NCBI RefSeq assembly: GCF_963082655.1
Contig: NC_081552.1
Span: forward strand, 72,606,707 to 72,670,706
DNA: 64,000 nt
From: Stomoxys calcitrans
Taxonomy: Eukaryota > Arthropoda > Insecta > Diptera > Muscidae
Direction: 5' to 3'
Under the pieces are notes generated by a model. That model worked only from the letters and a program-made list of their open reading frames with translations. It was not told the DNA's origin and did not search any database. Shown here one piece after another: positions 62,099-64,000 of the stretch. Position numbers and translations under genes: made by a program. Position 1 is the first letter of the stretch. Each line of letters opens with the position of its first letter.

Positions 62099-64000
62099 CT
62101 TATATATAAAAATCATTTTGTGTTTGTTTGTAGGTTTGTTTGTTCCTTATAGACTTAAAGGCGGCTGAACCGACTTTCTTGAAATTTTCACTGATGATGC
62201 ATAATGATCCCCTGGTGAAAATAGGGTACTACATATTTTGATATCTGAATGGGGAGCGGACCCTCCCCCTTACCCTAATTTCCAGAAACGCCATATATCG
62301 GAGATGGGTGGCGCGATTTAAGCCAAATTTTGTAGGCTCTCTTATAGTAACCTAAAAACAAAAATGTTGGTATCCAAATTTCGGATGGGGTACCTAGGGG
62401 GACTGCCCACCCCAAAACGTACCAAATATATATATATATACCAATCACGACAATATGGGACTCAAATGAAAGGTATTTAAGATTAGAAACGTATCTGATA
62501 TCGAATTGTCGGACCAAATGTTTGGGGGACCACCCCAACCTCCAAAACACCCCTAAATCGGACATATTTACCGACCATGGCAATATGGGACTCAAATGAA
62601 AGGTATTTGCGAGTAAAATACGAATCTGATATCCAAATTTGTGACAAAGTTTCTGGGGGCCTAAATAAAAGGTATTTGAGTGTAGAATACGAATCTGACA
62701 TCCAGACATGGGACCAAGTGTTTGGGGGGCCGCCCATCCCCGAGAACATACCCCAAAGAAGAAAAATTTACGACCATAGCAATATGGGACTCAACTGAGA
62801 GGTCTTTGGAAGTAAAGCACAAATCTGATATCAATGTTCGGGAAAAGTGTCGATGGGGCCAACCCATCCCCATAACATCACCCAAATAGGAAGTATTTGC
62901 TGACCATTGCAATATGAGGCTCAAATAAGAGGTATTTTAGAGTAGAACACGAATCTAATATATATTTTCAAAGCCATGTCACTGAGTGGCCGCCCCATCC
63001 CCCAAAACACTCCCTGTACTGGTCGTGTTTGACGACTATGAACAAATGGAGCTCAAATGAAGGGTATATGGGAGTAGACCATGAATCTGACATCAACATT
63101 CGGGACCAACTGTCTAGGGGACGTCCCACAACCATATCAATCCCCACGTAAACCGTATTTGCTCACCAAGACAATTTGGGTCTTCAAGACAGTGGAGCTC
63201 GATATTCATAGTTTTTAGGCTCCATACCCAAAACCGGACATATTTGCTGGCATCTTCCATAAGGGGTTTAAGTGAATGGTATTTGAGATTAGAAAACGAG
63301 TTTGACATCCAATTTTGAGGCCAATGGCAATATGGGTTTCAAATATATGAGAATAGAGCACGTTGCTGATATATTTTCAGGGCTTAGTGTTTGGGGGACC
63401 ACCCCACTCACCAAAACAACCCTAAATCGGGCATATTTACCTACCATGTCAATGTGGGGCTTAAGTGAAAGGAATTGGGGGGTAGAGCAAAAATTGATAC
63501 CCACTTTCGGGACCAATTTTCTGGGGGTCTACGCCTTTCCCAAATACCCCACAAACAGCAGTTTTTTACTGACCATTGCAAAATAAAGGTATTTGGGAGT
63601 AGAATACGAATTTGATATCCAAATGTAGGACCATGTATTTTTAGCAATATTTCGACCATGCCAATATGTGGCTTAAATGAAAGGTATTTGAGATTAGAAA
63701 ACGAATTTGTTAACCAATCTTGGGGCCATGTTTTTGGGAGACGCCTCATCCTGTAAACTTCTCTTAAAACCAATTTCAGTATGGGGTTTAAAAAAGTGGC
63801 ATTTAAGAGAAAAGCACTATGCTGATATTTTTTCAGGGCCAAGTGTGTGGGGGACCACCTCAACCCCGAAAACACCCCTAAATCAGACACCATTAGAATA
63901 TCGGGCTGAAATAAAGTATTTTAAGAATGGAGTACCCCTTACAGCCAAACTTAAATTCGTAGACCAATAGAGATGGCATTCAGAAAAGGCACTCATATTG
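62099..64000 (+). mobile_element. Family E dispersed repeat, copy 2, runs off the window
   Basis: It starts CTTATATATAAAAATCATTT and GTTTGTAGGTTTGTTTGTTC, then GGCGGCTGAACCGACTTTC and TTTCCAGAAACGCCAT. Units with GGGACTCAAATGAAAGGTAT begin at about 62456 and 62586, with diverged versions near 62785, 62914 and 63047, a period of about 130 bp. GGGGGACCACCCCA-type and ACACCCCTAAATCGGACATA-type phrases occur in each. The many overlapping ORFs on both strands are artefacts. Confidence 0.75.

Overview
The window reads as repeat-choked euchromatin or intron DNA of a higher dipteran, most likely a calyptrate fly (Musca/Stomoxys/Haematobia type; this is inference). The support is the base composition, abundant non-autonomous repeats with the (TA)n - short core - (GTCY)n layout known from dipteran mini-me/DINE-1 (Helentron-related) elements, a tRNA-derived SINE, mariner, piggyBac and hAT relics, and a promoter of the fly Inr+DPE type. 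No bacterial, phage or organelle features are present. No complete host protein gene can be supported. The one host-gene signal is a probable TSS and 5' UTR exon near the right end (about 60.6-61.6 kb, + strand).

Layout. 0-8 kb: short interspersed repeats, two decayed rosa-type (DD41D) mariners, and a ~4 kb array of a palindromic ~20-bp unit. 8-15 kb: a jockey-type non-LTR remnant cut off by a Helentron-like repeat, further dispersed repeats and a (TA)n tract. 15-20 kb: a degenerate non-LTR reverse transcriptase, an RNase H-bearing non-LTR fragment and a cluster of SINE copies. 20-27 kb: Helentron-like repeats with small MITEs, separated by featureless AT-rich DNA. 27-38 kb: a complete Ty3/gypsy-type LTR retrotransposon (27687-36226, minus strand) with indistinguishable 1514-bp LTRs, intact gag and pol and a 4-bp target duplication. 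It sits inside one 153-bp unit of an older repeat. 38-46 kb: two head-to-tail CR1/jockey-like non-LTR copies split by Helentron-like and RNase H non-LTR insertions, then MITEs. 46-60 kb: more Helentron-like copies, a ~130-bp-unit repeat family, non-LTR fragments, a piggyBac-like MITE holding a mariner-like MITE, and a 2.3-kb hAT-type element with an 8-bp target duplication. 60-62 kb: predicted promoter and exon. 62-64 kb: another ~130-bp-unit repeat that runs off the window.

Nesting gives a partial chronology. Mariner lies inside the satellite, and a Helentron-like copy inside the other mariner. A Helentron-like copy and an RNase H non-LTR fragment lie inside a CR1-like element. hAT and the LTR retrotransposon lie inside Helentron-like copies, the latter being the youngest event. 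The most unusual observation is a tRNA-Lys-like segment, in sense orientation, between pol and the 3' LTR of a retrotransposon that is itself primed by tRNA-Lys.

Dispersed families are labelled here F1 (ends CCCTCCACC...GGTGGAGGG), F2 (CCCACCACC...GGTGGTGGG), F3 (ends in a CACCACTAC/GTAGTGG-type motif next to AGGGTAT), E (~130-bp units) and N1-N4 (non-LTR families). These labels are local to this annotation.
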